A stretch of 64,000 bases of DNA, from positions 3,038,001 through 3,102,000 of the forward strand of contig NZ_CP060007.1 of NCBI RefSeq assembly GCF_014168535.1. Direction: 5' to 3'. The translations under genes were made by a program, and so were the position numbers. Positions 43,466 through 53,358 of this stretch are shown here, one piece after another. The first letter of the stretch is position 1. Each line of letters begins with the position of its first letter. The notes under the pieces were generated by a model. The model had not been told where the DNA came from. It did no database searches and saw only the letters and a list, made by a program, of their open reading frames with translations. The stretch comes from Lacibacter sediminis (lineage in GTDB: Bacteria; Bacteroidota; Bacteroidia; Chitinophagales; Chitinophagaceae).

Positions 43466-44407
43466 TTATACAACTCCTTTTGCTGATAAATAACGTTCTG
43501 CATCCAATGCAGCCATACAACCACTGCCTGCAGCGGTTACTGCCTGGCGATAAATTTTATCCTGCACATCGCCACCTGCAAACACACCTTCTACATTTGT
43601 TTTTGAAGTACCGGGAATGGTCTTGATGTAGCCGGCTTCATCCATATCAATAAAATCTTTGAAAATTGCTGAGTTAGGTTCATGACCGATAGCAACAAAG
43701 AATCCCTGCACAGGTATTACCGATTCTTCATTTGTTTTATTGTTCAACACTTTCATGCCATCTACTTTATTGTCGCCAAGTATTTCGATGGTTTCAGTGT
43801 TCCAGTAAACTTTGATATTCGGCGTGTTGAGTACACGATCCTGCATTACTTTACTTGCACGCATCGCATCTTTACGAATCAACATGTGCACTGTTGAACA
43901 AAGCTTACTGAGATATAATGCTTCTTCTGCAGCGGTATCGCCGGCACCAACAATGGCCACTTCTTTACCACGGAAAAAGAAACCATCGCACACTGCACAT
44001 GCGCTTACACCATAACCATTGAGACGTTGCTCACTTTCCAATCCAAGCCATTTCGCACTTGCACCGGTACAAATGATCACGCTATCAGCTTCAATGAGCT
44101 TTTCATCATCGATCCAAACTTTATGTGGTGTTGAACTGAAATCTACTTTTGTTGCCAATCCATAACGGATATCGGCACCCATGCGTGCTGCCTGCTTTTC
44201 AAAATCAACCATCATCTCGGGACCTTGTACTCCTTCTGCATAACCGGGGTAGTTTTCCACTTCTGTTGTAATGGTTAACTGTCCGCCGGGTTGAATTCCC
44301 TGGTATAACACAGGTTTCAGGTTTGCCCTTGATGCATAAATAGCGGCGGTATAACCTGCAGGACCTGATCCAATAATCAAACAATGTACTTTTTCTGCTG
44401 CTTCCAT
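43466..44407 (-). CDS. trxB: Thioredoxin-disulfide reductase
   Basis: 313 residues from ATG 44407; a TTG 12 bases earlier is possible but less likely. FAD-binding GSGPAGYTAAIYASRANL, the redox-active CAVCDG, NADPH-binding GAGDTAAEEALYL and the C-terminal GGDVQDKIYRQAVTAAGSG are all present. The cytosolic flavoenzyme reduces thioredoxin with NADPH. A TATTTTTG element sits just upstream. Confidence 0.95.
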   Translation of the reverse strand: MEAAEKVHCLIIGSGPAGYTAAIYASRANLKPVLYQGIQPGGQLTITTEVENYPGYAEGVQGPEMMVDFEKQAARMGADIRYGLATKVDFSSTPHKVWIDDEKLIEADSVIICTGASAKWLGLESEQRLNGYGVSACAVCDGFFFRGKEVAIVGAGDTAAEEALYLSKLCSTVHMLIRKDAMRASKVMQDRVLNTPNIKVYWNTETIEILGDNKVDGMKVLNNKTNEESVIPVQGFFVAIGHEPNSAIFKDFIDMDEAGYIKTIPGTSKTNVEGVFAGGDVQDKIYRQAVTAAGSGCMAALDAERYLSAKGVV

Positions 44408-44432
44408 ATTCGTCTTCAAATTTTTAAGTCGA

Positions 44433-44440
44433 CAAAAATA
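44433..44440 (-). promoter_or_regulatory. Candidate -7 element of trxB
   Basis: TATTTTTG on the minus strand matches TAnnTTTG, 26 bp before the ATG. No -33 element at the right spacing. Confidence 0.45.
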
Positions 44441-44497
44441 GTCCTATCCATCCAATTGAAATGTAACCGTGGTTACATGCGCAGCCGGTGTGGATAA

Positions 44498-45388
44498 TTA
44501 ACGGGGAATAATAACCGTAGTAAACTGGTTGGCATAACCGCCAAAATAGCCTAATGCACCATTACTGATATTGCCCAGTATTTTGGTGGGAGAAGAAAAC
44601 GGGTTGCCGATGCTTTGGTAACTGAACTCTACTGTTCGCCAGAAATCGAATGTGGCTTTATCAATATTGCTGAATTTGACGGTAACAGTATCTCCTTTTT
44701 TGAAAAATCCATACTCATCAAAATCCAGGTCAACATTACGATCAATGCCACGGTCCACATCAACCATATAAGTTGTGCCATTCACAAACGCATCATCAAA
44801 CACAGAGTTAAAACCAGGCAAGAACGGTTCGCTGTTAACTTTGGTGAAATAACGTGCATAATCGCCAAATGGCTGCGGGTCTTTCACTTTTGCCCTTACA
44901 ACTATCTTTTTGCTTGTATCAGGCGTATTGGGCGCCTTTACCCACCATAGTGAATCGATCGTTTTTCTTATCTGCGGAATATTTGTTGTGGCATTGTATT
45001 CTTTTTGCTGCCAAACAATACGGAGCTGGTATTGCTTCCCTAATTCTCCTTTTATGATTGTTAAAGGATTTGCTGGGTCGCTGCTGTAAAAACTAAAGGG
45101 AACAGTTGTACCCGGTATCACCATGTCGTACCTGCGTAGCTGATGTGTGGTGCTGCCATTGGAAATAAAAACCTCTGCATCTTTCACCAATGAATTGCTG
45201 ATCACATCGGCTGAAACTTTTGAAAAATAGTTGAGGCTTTTTGTAAGGATCACTACCGGATCTTGCCCGTTTTCAATAGAAGCATCAACAGTGAGTAACT
45301 GAGCGGCGTCTTTCAGGTCAAAATCTACTTTCTTTTCACATCCCAGCAGTAACAGGAACAAACTGCTGAGCAATACAAGTCGTTGCAT
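44498..45388 (-). CDS. DUF4249 lipoprotein
   Basis: 296 residues with a lipoprotein signal MQRLVLLSSLFLLLLGC. The beta-rich mature part (KKVDFDLKDAAQLLTVDASI; the repeated VFISNGSTTHQLRR strand) is typical of DUF4249, which usually pairs with a TonB-dependent receptor. No receptor is adjacent here, so the gene is an orphan or has lost its partner. It is probably outer-membrane attached. The rpoD gene follows upstream after 172 bp. Confidence 0.8.
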   Translation of the reverse strand: MQRLVLLSSLFLLLLGCEKKVDFDLKDAAQLLTVDASIENGQDPVVILTKSLNYFSKVSADVISNSLVKDAEVFISNGSTTHQLRRYDMVIPGTTVPFSFYSSDPANPLTIIKGELGKQYQLRIVWQQKEYNATTNIPQIRKTIDSLWWVKAPNTPDTSKKIVVRAKVKDPQPFGDYARYFTKVNSEPFLPGFNSVFDDAFVNGTTYMVDVDRGIDRNVDLDFDEYGFFKKGDTVTVKFSNIDKATFDFWRTVEFSYQSIGNPFSSPTKILGNISNGALGYFGGYANQFTTVIIPR

Positions 45389-45451
45389 AGATCAAATTTA
45401 CGTGATGATCTTTTCAGATAAACATGAAGAATATGCTAATTGTTTATTTGG

Positions 45452-45481
45452 ATTTGTATCCCGGCTGCGCTCAATACAAAT
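45452..45481. repeat. Small inverted repeat
   Basis: ATTTGTAT (45452-45459) and ATACAAAT (45474-45481) are perfect inverted 8-mers around a GC-rich 14-nt centre, just past the rpoD terminator. Confidence 0.45.
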
Positions 45482-45510
45482 AAAAGCCCCTTGACTACCG
45501 CTCGGGACAC

Positions 45511-45538
45511 AAAAAACCCCGACACTGAGGCCGGGGTT
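45511..45538 (-). terminator. Terminator of rpoD
   Basis: AACCCCG (45515-45521) pairs with CGGGGTT (45532-45538), and the minus-strand transcript runs into six T. It is 22 bp past the rpoD stop. Confidence 0.85.
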
Positions 45539-45560
45539 TGATACTTAATACCCATTATAA

Positions 45561-46421
45561 TTAATTTCCGAGATAGCTCTTCAGCGCATTGCTGTAGCGG
45601 GCTTTCTGTAAACGTTTGATCGCTCTTTCTTTGATCTGGCGGATACGCTCTTTGGTCAAATCATATTTCTGACCGATCTGCTCAATGGTAACACCATTTT
45701 CGCCATCCAATCCAAAATAAGCATTTACGATCTCCGCTTCACGTGGGCTGAGAGATTTCAACACACGACGGATCTCGTTACGCAAAGAATCCTTCATTAC
45801 ATCTTCATCTGTATCATCACTGCCTTCCAGCAAATCACCCATTGCTACATCTTCTGCTTCGTGCACAGGTGCATCTAAAGAAGTGTGACGGGTATTGCTT
45901 TGGAAGATATTGTTGATCTCTGTTTCGCTCATTTCAAGAATATCAGCAAGCTCCTCAGTTGAAGGCTCACGCTCATGTTCCTGTTCAAACGCCATGTATG
46001 CCTTGTTGGCTTTATTATAAGTACCGATCTTATTCTGTGGCAAACGCACCAAACGACCCTGTTCAGCCAAAGCTTGCAGAATTGATTGACGGATCCACCA
46101 AACAGCGTAAGAAATGAATTTAAAACCTTTGGTTTCATCAAAACGCTGAGCGGCTTTGATCAAACCGAGATTACCCTCATTGATCAGGTCACTTAAAGAT
46201 AAACCCTGGTGTTGATATTGCTTGGCTACTGATACTACGAAACGAAGGTTCGATTGTACCAATTTATCCAAAGCTCGCTGATCACCCATTTTAATACGCT
46301 GAGCAAGAGTTGTTTCCTCCTCGGGCGTGATCATGGGGATCTTTGATATTTCCTGTAAATACTTCTCAACCGCTTGTGAATCACGATTGGTAATCTGAGT
46401 TGCAATTTTGAGCTGCCGCAT
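45561..46421 (-). CDS. rpoD: Primary RNA polymerase sigma factor (RpoD/SigA)
   Basis: 286 residues, the short form usual in Bacteroidota. Region 1.2 (SQAVEKYLQEISKIPMITPE), region 2 (NLGLIKAAQRFDETKGFKFI then SYAVWWIRQSILQAL), region 3 and region 4 (GVTIEQIGQKYDLTKERIRQ) are all clear. It is the housekeeping sigma factor that recognises the TAnnTTTG promoters of this phylum. Region 1.1 is absent, as normal here. The gene is followed by a strong terminator. Confidence 0.97.
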   Translation of the reverse strand: MRQLKIATQITNRDSQAVEKYLQEISKIPMITPEEETTLAQRIKMGDQRALDKLVQSNLRFVVSVAKQYQHQGLSLSDLINEGNLGLIKAAQRFDETKGFKFISYAVWWIRQSILQALAEQGRLVRLPQNKIGTYNKANKAYMAFEQEHEREPSTEELADILEMSETEINNIFQSNTRHTSLDAPVHEAEDVAMGDLLEGSDDTDEDVMKDSLRNEIRRVLKSLSPREAEIVNAYFGLDGENGVTIEQIGQKYDLTKERIRQIKERAIKRLQKARYSNALKSYLGN

Positions 46422-46516
46422 ATTAAATTCCTCTTAATTGTTTGAAACGTTACTAAGACAGGGAAAATCGACCGGGAGTTGGGAAAATCTCGTTAAGAAT
46501 CCACTGTAACCGTCTG

Positions 46517-46524
46517 CAAAGTTA
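46517..46524 (-). promoter_or_regulatory. Candidate -7 element of rpoD
   Basis: TAACTTTG on the minus strand matches TAnnTTTG; the leader to the ATG would be about 90 nt. No -33 match. Confidence 0.4.
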
Positions 46525-46702
46525 ATCATCAATCGCCGTTTTTCATAGCCCATGTGTATAATTGCGGCTCTTGTAGGCATCCTTGTATCGTTTTCAGTGG
46601 AAACTTAACACTGATAAACAACAATTTAAAGGTTCAGAAAGTTTATTTTCAGACGATAATTTTACATAAACGGTTAACTTGCCTACTCAATAATTAATTG
46701 AT

Positions 46703-47725
46703 ATGGAATGGATTGATTTAAGAAGTGATACTGTAACCCAACCAACCAAGGGGATGAAAGAAGTTATGTGGCAGGCTGAGTTGGGTGATGATGTGTTTGG
46801 AGAAGATGCCACTGTTAATAACTTGGAAGAAACCGCCGCAAAACTGTTTGGAATGGAGGCTGGATTGTTCTGTCCATCAGGCACAATGACCAACCAGATC
46901 GCCATAAAAATGCACACCCAACCCGGTGACGAAGTGATCTGTGATGAATTAAGCCATGTTTACCAATACGAAGGCGGAGGTATTGCCTTCAACTCCGGTG
47001 CTTCTGTACGATTATTACAGGGCGATCGTGGGCGTATAAAAGCCACCCATGTTTCAGATGCCATTAATAACAGGGATGATGTGCACAAAGCCATTTCAAG
47101 CTTAGTGGTGCTGGAAAATACCAGCAACCGTGGCGGTGGCAGTTGTTATGAACTCGAAGATATAGCGGCCATTAAAGACGTCTGCAAAGCAAATAACCTC
47201 ATCCTGCATCTTGATGGTGCCCGTCTTTTCAATGCCTTGGTAGCGAAACAACAATCGGCAATGGATTACGGACAGTTATTCGATTCTATTTCTATTTGTT
47301 TGAGTAAAGGGCTTGGCTCACCTATTGGCAGCGTGTTGCTCGGAACAAAAGAAAAGATAAAAAAAGCAAGACGACTCCGGAAAGTATTTGGCGGCGGTAT
47401 GCGGCAAGCCGGGATCATCGCTGCTGCAGGTTTATATGCATTGGAACATCATGTTGAACGATTGGCAACAGATCATGAGCATGCGAAATTGATTGAAGCA
47501 ACGCTGCTGAATAATCACAATGTGGAAACCGTATTACCGGTTGAAACCAACATCGTCATCTTCCGTGTAAAAGAAAACATCAATGCAGATGAACTTGTAT
47601 TGAAGCTAAAAGAAAAAGGCATTCTTTGCTTTACAATGGGTAAACAGCAGATACGTTTTGTTTTGCATCTTGATGTAACAGAAAGCATGGTTCAACGTAC
47701 AATTGAGTTGCTACAAAAAATATAA
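46703..47725 (+). CDS. ltaE: Low-specificity L-threonine aldolase
   Basis: 340 residues, normal length. [20 protein letters not shown] at the start, [13 protein letters not shown] with the PLP-contacting residues and [16 protein letters not shown] with the PLP lysine identify it. The cytosolic PLP enzyme cleaves threonine to glycine and acetaldehyde. It is divergent from rpoD and followed by a terminator, so it is a single-gene unit. Confidence 0.92.
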   Translation: MEWIDLRSDTVTQPTKGMKEVMWQAELGDDVFGEDATVNNLEETAAKLFGMEAGLFCPSGTMTNQIAIKMHTQPGDEVICDELSHVYQYEGGGIAFNSGASVRLLQGDRGRIKATHVSDAINNRDDVHKAISSLVVLENTSNRGGGSCYELEDIAAIKDVCKANNLILHLDGARLFNALVAKQQSAMDYGQLFDSISICLSKGLGSPIGSVLLGTKEKIKKARRLRKVFGGGMRQAGIIAAAGLYALEHHVERLATDHEHAKLIEATLLNNHNVETVLPVETNIVIFRVKENINADELVLKLKEKGILCFTMGKQQIRFVLHLDVTESMVQRTIELLQKI

Positions 47726-47747
47726 ACCCCGGCGTATGCCAGGGTTT
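47724..47747 (+). terminator. Terminator between ltaE and the protease gene
   Basis: AAACCCCGGC pairs with GCCAGGGTTT except for one mismatch, with a 4-nt loop, directly on the ltaE stop. It could also work on the minus strand for the protease. Confidence 0.6.
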
Positions 47748-47772
47748 AATTATTTCGATCAATTTAAAATTA

Positions 47773-49950
47773 TCATTTACCGTCGGTACGTGCAGCCTGC
47801 TTATTCTGCGCAATAAAGTACTGCTGAATCATATCGTTCATGATGTTCACAGTTTCACCAAGATGAAGATCATTTTTAAGTCTGTTAATAAAAGACTTGT
47901 TACGTTCTTCTTTGTTGGTATTTCCTTTAATAGCTGCAAGATCAACCTCAAGGTTAGAAACCTCTAATGGCGCACTCAGCTTCGTTAAAGAATCGATTGT
48001 TTGAATAGTGTTGCCCAACGTTTTCTTGTCCTGGCGGAACTTATCGATCTTCAATGAGAAATGCTTGTCATCATATTTCGATAACCAATCGCTTTTTTCA
48101 CCAATCAATTTGAATGTAGGACTTTGGCTGATACGTTGTTTACTTTGCTGAACAATGTAATTGAAATCAAAATCAGATTTCCATACTTTGTATTGTGCAC
48201 TTCCGATCTCATCCCATGTCAAAGCGAAAGGTTCATCTTTTTCACGAAGCTTCAGGTATTCGTATTGATCAGGCAGAACAACATCAGGTACCACACCTTT
48301 CAATTGTGTGCTTGCACCTGTAACACGATAGAACTTTTGTAGTGTTAATTTGATATTGCCGAGTTCAGATGGGTTATTGCTTGTCCAGCTTGCACGGTCA
48401 AGTTCAATATTACGTTGCACTGTTCCTTTACCATAAGTTGAAGTGCTGCCTACAACCAATCCACGTTTGTAATCCTGGATAGCTCCGGCAAAAATTTCAG
48501 AAGCAGATGCACTGAATTCATTCACCATTACAGTTAGTGGGCCATCCCACAATACATTTTTATTTCTGTCACGAAGGATAGTTGGCGATTCATCTCTGCT
48601 CTTCACCTGCACAACAGGGCCTTCTTCAATAAATAACCCAACCATTTCAACAGTTTCCATTAAGGATCCACCACCGTTGGTACGAAGATCAATGATCAAA
48701 CCGTTTACTCCTTCAGCTTTTAATTTGATAATTTCTTTTGCAACATCCTGTGCACAACGGTTGCCGTTTGCGTCCTGAAAATCAGCATAAAAAGCAGGAA
48801 GATAGATGTAGCCGATCTTGTGATTATCCGGTCCTTTAATGATTGTACTCTTTGCACGGTTTTCTTCAAGGTCGATCTTTTCACGGATCATTGTTACCAC
48901 CTTAATGGCTCCACTTGGCTTTTTGATCGTAAGTCTTACTTCCGTACCTTTCTTACCACGAATCAAACGTACTGCATCAGGCACTTCAAAACCAATCAAA
49001 TCCTGTGGTTCAGCAGCTCCCTGTGCTACTTTCAATACAAAATCACCAACTTCAATTTCGCCCGACTTTGCAGCAGCGCCACCGGCAACTACTGAAGTAA
49101 TTTTGATATTCCCTTCTTCTTCCAAAAGTGAAGCTCCAATACCAAAAAATTCGCCACCACTCATTTGCTCGTCAAATGCAATTTTTTCCAATGGAGGTAA
49201 ATAGCTTGTATGCGGATCCATCGTTTCAGTGATACTGTTTACGAGGTAATTGAAACGATCTTCATCTTTAAAACGGTTGCGGAAACGGTCAAACATACGA
49301 TCGAAGGTTTTCAACACTTTTTCACGTGCTTCTTTTTCCATCTGCACAGTTGTCTTCGCTACAAAACCGTCTTTGCCTTTATTTTTTTCCTGTTGTTCAA
49401 CAAGATCAACATAACGGTCGAGTGTGTAATATTTTAATTTCAGACGCCATGCTTCCTTGCGCTCAGCTTCTGTTTTTGCATATGTACGTTTATCCTCATC
49501 ATCCATATACTTTTCTTCCACTGAAAAATCGAATGGCTTACTAAGTATTTCTTTGTACAACAGCGCTACTTCTTCCATGCGCTTTTTATACACAGTATTT
49601 ACAGCATAAAACGATTCAAGACGGGCCCCATGGATCTCATCATCAACTTTTGTTTCATATTTCTTGAATTGATCGATATCCGATTTCAGAAAATAGGTTT
49701 TGTCTCCATCAAGATCCTTCAGGAACTTGGCAAACACCGTTTTTGAAAACTCATCATCGATCTTTTTGGGGTTGTAATGCCCCTCTTCCAAAAACTCACC
49801 AATCAACTGCAGGATACGTTCAAAACGGTTGGTTGGTTCATTGCGGGTAGCGGATGATTGTACGGCGTAAAAGATACTGCCCCCCAACATGAGGACCAGT
49901 ATGATCAGCAAACTCTTTTTACTAAACATATATTGGATAAAATTTGACAT
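47773..49950 (-). CDS. prc: Carboxy-terminal processing protease (Prc/CtpA type)
   Basis: 725 residues with an N-terminal membrane anchor or signal (about 8-30). A helical N-terminal domain, a PDZ domain (about 250-335) and an S41 serine protease domain follow; the catalytic Ser is in SASASEIFAGA (about 484) and the general-base Lys in TYGKGTVQ (about 508), spaced as in E. coli Prc. A C-terminal extra domain completes the tail-specific protease. It cuts unstructured C-termini of periplasmic proteins. It is adjacent to no obvious regulator and lies convergent with the threonine aldolase. Confidence 0.93.
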   Translation of the reverse strand: MSNFIQYMFSKKSLLIILVLMLGGSIFYAVQSSATRNEPTNRFERILQLIGEFLEEGHYNPKKIDDEFSKTVFAKFLKDLDGDKTYFLKSDIDQFKKYETKVDDEIHGARLESFYAVNTVYKKRMEEVALLYKEILSKPFDFSVEEKYMDDEDKRTYAKTEAERKEAWRLKLKYYTLDRYVDLVEQQEKNKGKDGFVAKTTVQMEKEAREKVLKTFDRMFDRFRNRFKDEDRFNYLVNSITETMDPHTSYLPPLEKIAFDEQMSGGEFFGIGASLLEEEGNIKITSVVAGGAAAKSGEIEVGDFVLKVAQGAAEPQDLIGFEVPDAVRLIRGKKGTEVRLTIKKPSGAIKVVTMIREKIDLEENRAKSTIIKGPDNHKIGYIYLPAFYADFQDANGNRCAQDVAKEIIKLKAEGVNGLIIDLRTNGGGSLMETVEMVGLFIEEGPVVQVKSRDESPTILRDRNKNVLWDGPLTVMVNEFSASASEIFAGAIQDYKRGLVVGSTSTYGKGTVQRNIELDRASWTSNNPSELGNIKLTLQKFYRVTGASTQLKGVVPDVVLPDQYEYLKLREKDEPFALTWDEIGSAQYKVWKSDFDFNYIVQQSKQRISQSPTFKLIGEKSDWLSKYDDKHFSLKIDKFRQDKKTLGNTIQTIDSLTKLSAPLEVSNLEVDLAAIKGNTNKEERNKSFINRLKNDLHLGETVNIMNDMIQQYFIAQNKQAARTDGK

Positions 49951-50207
49951 AAAACAATTACCGTAAAAATAACGAGAAAAGGCGTGCCATTATTGGCCGT
50001 TTATACAAATACAGGCTTTTAACAAGCTGTTTGGTCAAAAGTTGTGCCCTAAAATGATCTGATTCAAGCTTACAGCGTACTTACACTCATTATTTACGCT
50101 TGTAAAAGCATTTTTTTTACTGGTGATTTCATTCTTATATCAGAAATACAGGCAACTGTTATTTGGGAAAGATGACTAATAACGTTCACATCAAAGGAAA
50201 TCAGAAG

Positions 50208-50281
50208 TCGGGATGACTGGATTCGAACCAGCGACCTCTTCGTCCCGAACGAAGCACGCTACCGGACTGCGCTACATCCCG
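50208..50281 (-). tRNA. tRNA-Pro (anticodon CGG)
   Basis: On the minus strand a 74-nt cloverleaf runs from C at 50281 to the discriminator A at 50208. The 7-bp acceptor stem is CGGGATG / CATCCCG, the anticodon stem CTTCG / CGAAG encloses TTCGGGA with CGG in the centre, and the T arm has GGTTCGAATCC. No 3' CCA is encoded. This reads CCG codons. Confidence 0.93.
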
Positions 50282-50324
50282 ATATTGACCGTTAAGTTGG
50301 ATATTCAAATTTATAAAGAATTAA

Positions 50325-50350
50325 AAAACCAGGACAGTAGCCCTGGTTTT
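50325..50350 (-). terminator. Terminator of the DUF2167 gene
   Basis: AAAACCAGG / CCTGGTTTT, a perfect 9-bp stem with 8-nt loop, followed by a T run on the minus strand, between the DUF2167 gene and the tRNA. Confidence 0.8.
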
Positions 50351-50377
50351 CCATTTTACAATGCCGCAGTGTTATTT

Positions 50378-51322
50378 TTATACTTCAGCCGTTGGTTCTT
50401 GTTGTTGTATCTCTTCTTCTTTCTTTTTTCTACCGGTAATAAAACGCCACACACCTCCACCTACTGCCGCCAAGGCAATGATCACCAGTTTGATATTTTT
50501 CAGGATCAACGCAAAGAAGCCAACTTTCGCCAGCACTTTTCCTGCTACAAGCCCCCCAACAGTCCAGGCTGCCACATTATCAACCTTCGAATCAAATTCA
50601 GCATAGGTATTTCCTTTTGTGAATGAAGGAATCGCAAGTACTTTGTCAATATCATTTTTCACCATTGCCAATTCTGTCATTGAAGCAACAGCATTGAGCG
50701 AAAGCACTCCTTTGCGGCCAAGTATGCGCACTTCATAATTGAGCGTATTGCCATCTGATGCTTCGCCAAATTTCAATTCTTTTGCCCAATGCAATACTTT
50801 GCCGTTCTTATCATAAAAAGGCTTTTGTGCCCAGCCAACAAAATGGATAGCTTCATACCCTTGCTTTGCACGCTCTTCGTTTTCTGCCTTTTCGCCTGTC
50901 TGCATTTCTTTGAGCATGTCATCATAATTAATTTTATCTGCATCATCATCCTTAACATAGCCCATTGGATCGTAGGTGATCACAAACGCATAACTGCTGT
51001 CAGCAAACGGACTGCCTTTATCGGGAAAAAGCATCCCTAGTACACCGTCCTGCGGAGGATTACCCCAAATCTCAGTAATGATATAAGTACTTTGTTCTTT
51101 GTTTAAAAACTTGAATCCCTCGGGAACATTTAATTGAGCAACACCATTGTCGAGAGAAATGATTCCGGTTTGGTATTTCATGGCTTTTTCAACCGAGTCG
51201 GCCAAACGTAAATAACTTACAATATCTTCAGTTGGGCGAGCAGTAGTAGAGTCACCATATACACCCGCCAATAAAAAAACAGGAAGAACAAATGCAATAA
51301 ATGCAGACATGGTCTTTTTCAT
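50378..51322 (-). CDS. DUF2167 membrane protein
   Basis: 314 residues. A signal or anchor helix (MKKTMSAFIAFVLPVFLLAG) is followed by a large periplasmic domain of the DUF2167 type (GIISLDNGVAQLNVPEGFKF; TEIWGNPPQDGVLGMLFPDK) and a C-terminal pair of membrane helices with a basic tail (FITGRKKKEEE). The family has no established function. It has its own terminator and sits apart from the glycosidase gene by 83 bp. Confidence 0.85.
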   Translation of the reverse strand: MKKTMSAFIAFVLPVFLLAGVYGDSTTARPTEDIVSYLRLADSVEKAMKYQTGIISLDNGVAQLNVPEGFKFLNKEQSTYIITEIWGNPPQDGVLGMLFPDKGSPFADSSYAFVITYDPMGYVKDDDADKINYDDMLKEMQTGEKAENEERAKQGYEAIHFVGWAQKPFYDKNGKVLHWAKELKFGEASDGNTLNYEVRILGRKGVLSLNAVASMTELAMVKNDIDKVLAIPSFTKGNTYAEFDSKVDNVAAWTVGGLVAGKVLAKVGFFALILKNIKLVIIALAAVGGGVWRFITGRKKKEEEIQQQEPTAEV

Positions 51323-51405
51323 GCAGTTAATTTTGGTTTCGCTAAAAATAATGAAATATCAATATGCTGCAGAACGATTTTTCAACTTAAATAAAAGAGT
51401 AAGTA

Positions 51406-52392
51406 TTAATCTGTAGTGATCATAAAAACACCGGGTACCGCACGTTGCCCCTCTTTATCACTTGGCTTGATGGTTTCCTTTCCATTCACCAACATGCAGC
51501 TGCTACCGCCACCGTCGAGGTTTAATGCTTCCACGCAACCAAGATCAAGTAACAGTTTTGCCAAGTGCGTTAATGAGGCACCTTCTGCAATACCGGGTAT
51601 ACGACCTTGCACAACAAGAATGATGAGCTTGCCATCGGCAGTATAGCCCATAGCAGTTCGTGGATGCTTATCATCAATGGCTTTACCTGTGAACATACGC
51701 TCTTCATTGTTGGTAACTTTTACCGTACTCTCCTGAACAAGGACCGGACCTCCGGCAATGGCGGTTTGCATTTTCCATTTCTGAAACCGTCGCTTATACA
51801 ATTCACTATGTAACCGGTATGTATATTTTATTGACTTGATTTTGTGTTGTACAATAGGAAAAGAATCTTTTACAGGTCCGTACACTTCCTGAGATGCAAA
51901 AGCATGTTTCTTAGAACTATCGGTATACAACCAGGCCACATCAGCCTTTCTTTTTTTATTGATGCCAATCGCAGAACGAAACGTGTGCATATACATCAAT
52001 GTATCTTTTCCTTTCAATGCAGTTGTATGAACATTGTACGAAACCAGTTTCCCATCTTTTATCACTGCATTCAAATTCCTGTTCGTAGCAAAATCAAAAA
52101 AAGTTCCGTTCACCACCAGCAATGGCTGTTGGTTCTTATCATAAAACTGTTGCGGGGTAAAGCGGCGTTGATAAGTTGTATCTGTTTTAAAGTTCAGTTT
52201 CCTGTCTTTCAGATCGGCAATTACATAGTAAGCAATGTTTGGTTTACCATCAATTAGATCAGTTGTTGTAAACACATGAACCGACGATGGTATTGATCCA
52301 TAAAGCGAATCAACATTTTGCCACTTCACTTGCGCCAAACAAAAAGGAGCAGTGATGACGTACAACACTGCTCCAAGTAATATTTTCTTCAT
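51406..52392 (-). CDS. Secreted phosphodiester glycosidase family (NAGPA-like) protein
   Basis: 328 residues with signal peptide MKKILLGAVLYVITAPFCLA. The family signature NLDGGGSSCM and the start of the domain (LVVNGTFFDFATNRNLNAV) are visible, and VVQGRIPGIAEGASLTHLAK is typical of the family. It may act on N-acetylglucosamine phosphodiesters at the surface or periplasm; the substrate is not predictable. It begins 6 bp after lipA on the same strand and is probably co-transcribed. Confidence 0.83.
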   Translation of the reverse strand: MKKILLGAVLYVITAPFCLAQVKWQNVDSLYGSIPSSVHVFTTTDLIDGKPNIAYYVIADLKDRKLNFKTDTTYQRRFTPQQFYDKNQQPLLVVNGTFFDFATNRNLNAVIKDGKLVSYNVHTTALKGKDTLMYMHTFRSAIGINKKRKADVAWLYTDSSKKHAFASQEVYGPVKDSFPIVQHKIKSIKYTYRLHSELYKRRFQKWKMQTAIAGGPVLVQESTVKVTNNEERMFTGKAIDDKHPRTAMGYTADGKLIILVVQGRIPGIAEGASLTHLAKLLLDLGCVEALNLDGGGSSCMLVNGKETIKPSDKEGQRAVPGVFMITTD

Positions 52393-52398
52393 AAAGAT

Positions 52399-53328
52399 CT
52401 ATGCAATAAAATTCGCTTTCTCTTCTTCCCATTTCGCTTTACCATAACCGGGAAGCACATGCTTTTCGCTGTGATAACTTGAACGTACCAACGGACCACT
52501 CTCTACATAATCCAATCCAATGGTATAACCAATTTCACGGTACTCAGCAAATTCGTCAGGATGTACGAAGCGTTGTACAGCTAAATGTTTTTTTGTCGGT
52601 TGCAGGTACTGCCCAATTGTTACCACATCAACACCATTATTCTTCAAATCATTTAATGTCTGTATTACTTCTTCTTTCGTTTCACCCAAACCCAACATAA
52701 TGCCACTCTTCACCCGCATACCGTTCTCTTTCAGGTAACGCAACACATCCATACTGCGCCAGTACTTTGCCTGTATGCGCACCTGGCGTGTTAAACGCTC
52801 CACTGTTTCAATGTTATGTGATACCACTTCCGGATGTGCTTCCACAATACGCTGTACATTCTCCATCTGTCCTTTAAAATCAGGGATCAGGGTTTCCAAT
52901 GTTGTGTCGGGATTCAATGCTTTTACTGCACGAATGGTGTTATACCAGATAATACTGCCGCCATCTTTTATTTCATCACGGTCTACAGATGTGAGCACAG
53001 CATGTTTTACCTTCATCAAGTGAATAGCTTCAGCAACACGTTGCGGTTCATCCCAATCAACCGGATCGGGGCGGCCAGTTGCAACGGCACAAAAACCACA
53101 GCTGCGGGTACAGGTATTACCCAATATCATAAACGTGGCTGTACCTTCTCCCCAGCACTCGCCCATGTTTGGACAATTACCGCTTTCGCAAATAGTATGA
53201 AGTTTATTCTTATCAACAAGGTTGCGCACGTGGCGATAACTTTCGCCAATAGGTAAACGAACTCTTAACCAATCCGGCTTTTTCAGTTTCTGCTCTGCGG
53301 CAGCATCATTCACTACAATTTCCTGCAT
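52399..53328 (-). CDS. lipA: Lipoyl synthase
   Basis: 309 residues. Both iron-sulfur cluster motifs are present: [12 protein letters not shown] (CX4CX5C) and CTRSCGFC (CX3CX2C). The radical SAM enzyme inserts two sulfurs into the octanoyl chain on lipoyl carrier proteins. The start [20 protein letters not shown] is conserved in length. A TAACTTTG element lies 21 bp before the ATG, just past the stop of the next gene. Confidence 0.95.
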   Translation of the reverse strand: MQEIVVNDAAAEQKLKKPDWLRVRLPIGESYRHVRNLVDKNKLHTICESGNCPNMGECWGEGTATFMILGNTCTRSCGFCAVATGRPDPVDWDEPQRVAEAIHLMKVKHAVLTSVDRDEIKDGGSIIWYNTIRAVKALNPDTTLETLIPDFKGQMENVQRIVEAHPEVVSHNIETVERLTRQVRIQAKYWRSMDVLRYLKENGMRVKSGIMLGLGETKEEVIQTLNDLKNNGVDVVTIGQYLQPTKKHLAVQRFVHPDEFAEYREIGYTIGLDYVESGPLVRSSYHSEKHVLPGYGKAKWEEEKANFIA

Positions 53329-53348
53329 AATTTCAACTAAATGAGGGG

Positions 53349-53356
53349 CAAAGTTA
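53349..53356 (-). promoter_or_regulatory. Candidate -7 element of lipA
   Basis: TAACTTTG on the minus strand matches TAnnTTTG at a good distance from the lipA ATG. It lies in the 30-bp gap before the outer-membrane gene stop. Confidence 0.45.
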
Positions 53357-53358
53357 GG

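Noticed and set aside
45393..45400. TAAATTTG on the minus strand as a promoter of the DUF4249 gene
   Set aside because: It is only 5 bp from the ATG, so transcription would start at or inside the coding region. A leaderless transcript is possible but not supported.
48839..49204. 121-codon open frame antisense to the processing protease
   Set aside because: It lies inside a well-supported gene with clear catalytic motifs and shows low-complexity serine- and proline-rich shadow sequence.
50213..50626. 137-codon plus-strand frame starting MTGFEPATSSSRTK
   Set aside because: The start is the familiar false protein from reading through a tRNA-Pro gene, and the rest is antisense to the DUF2167 gene.
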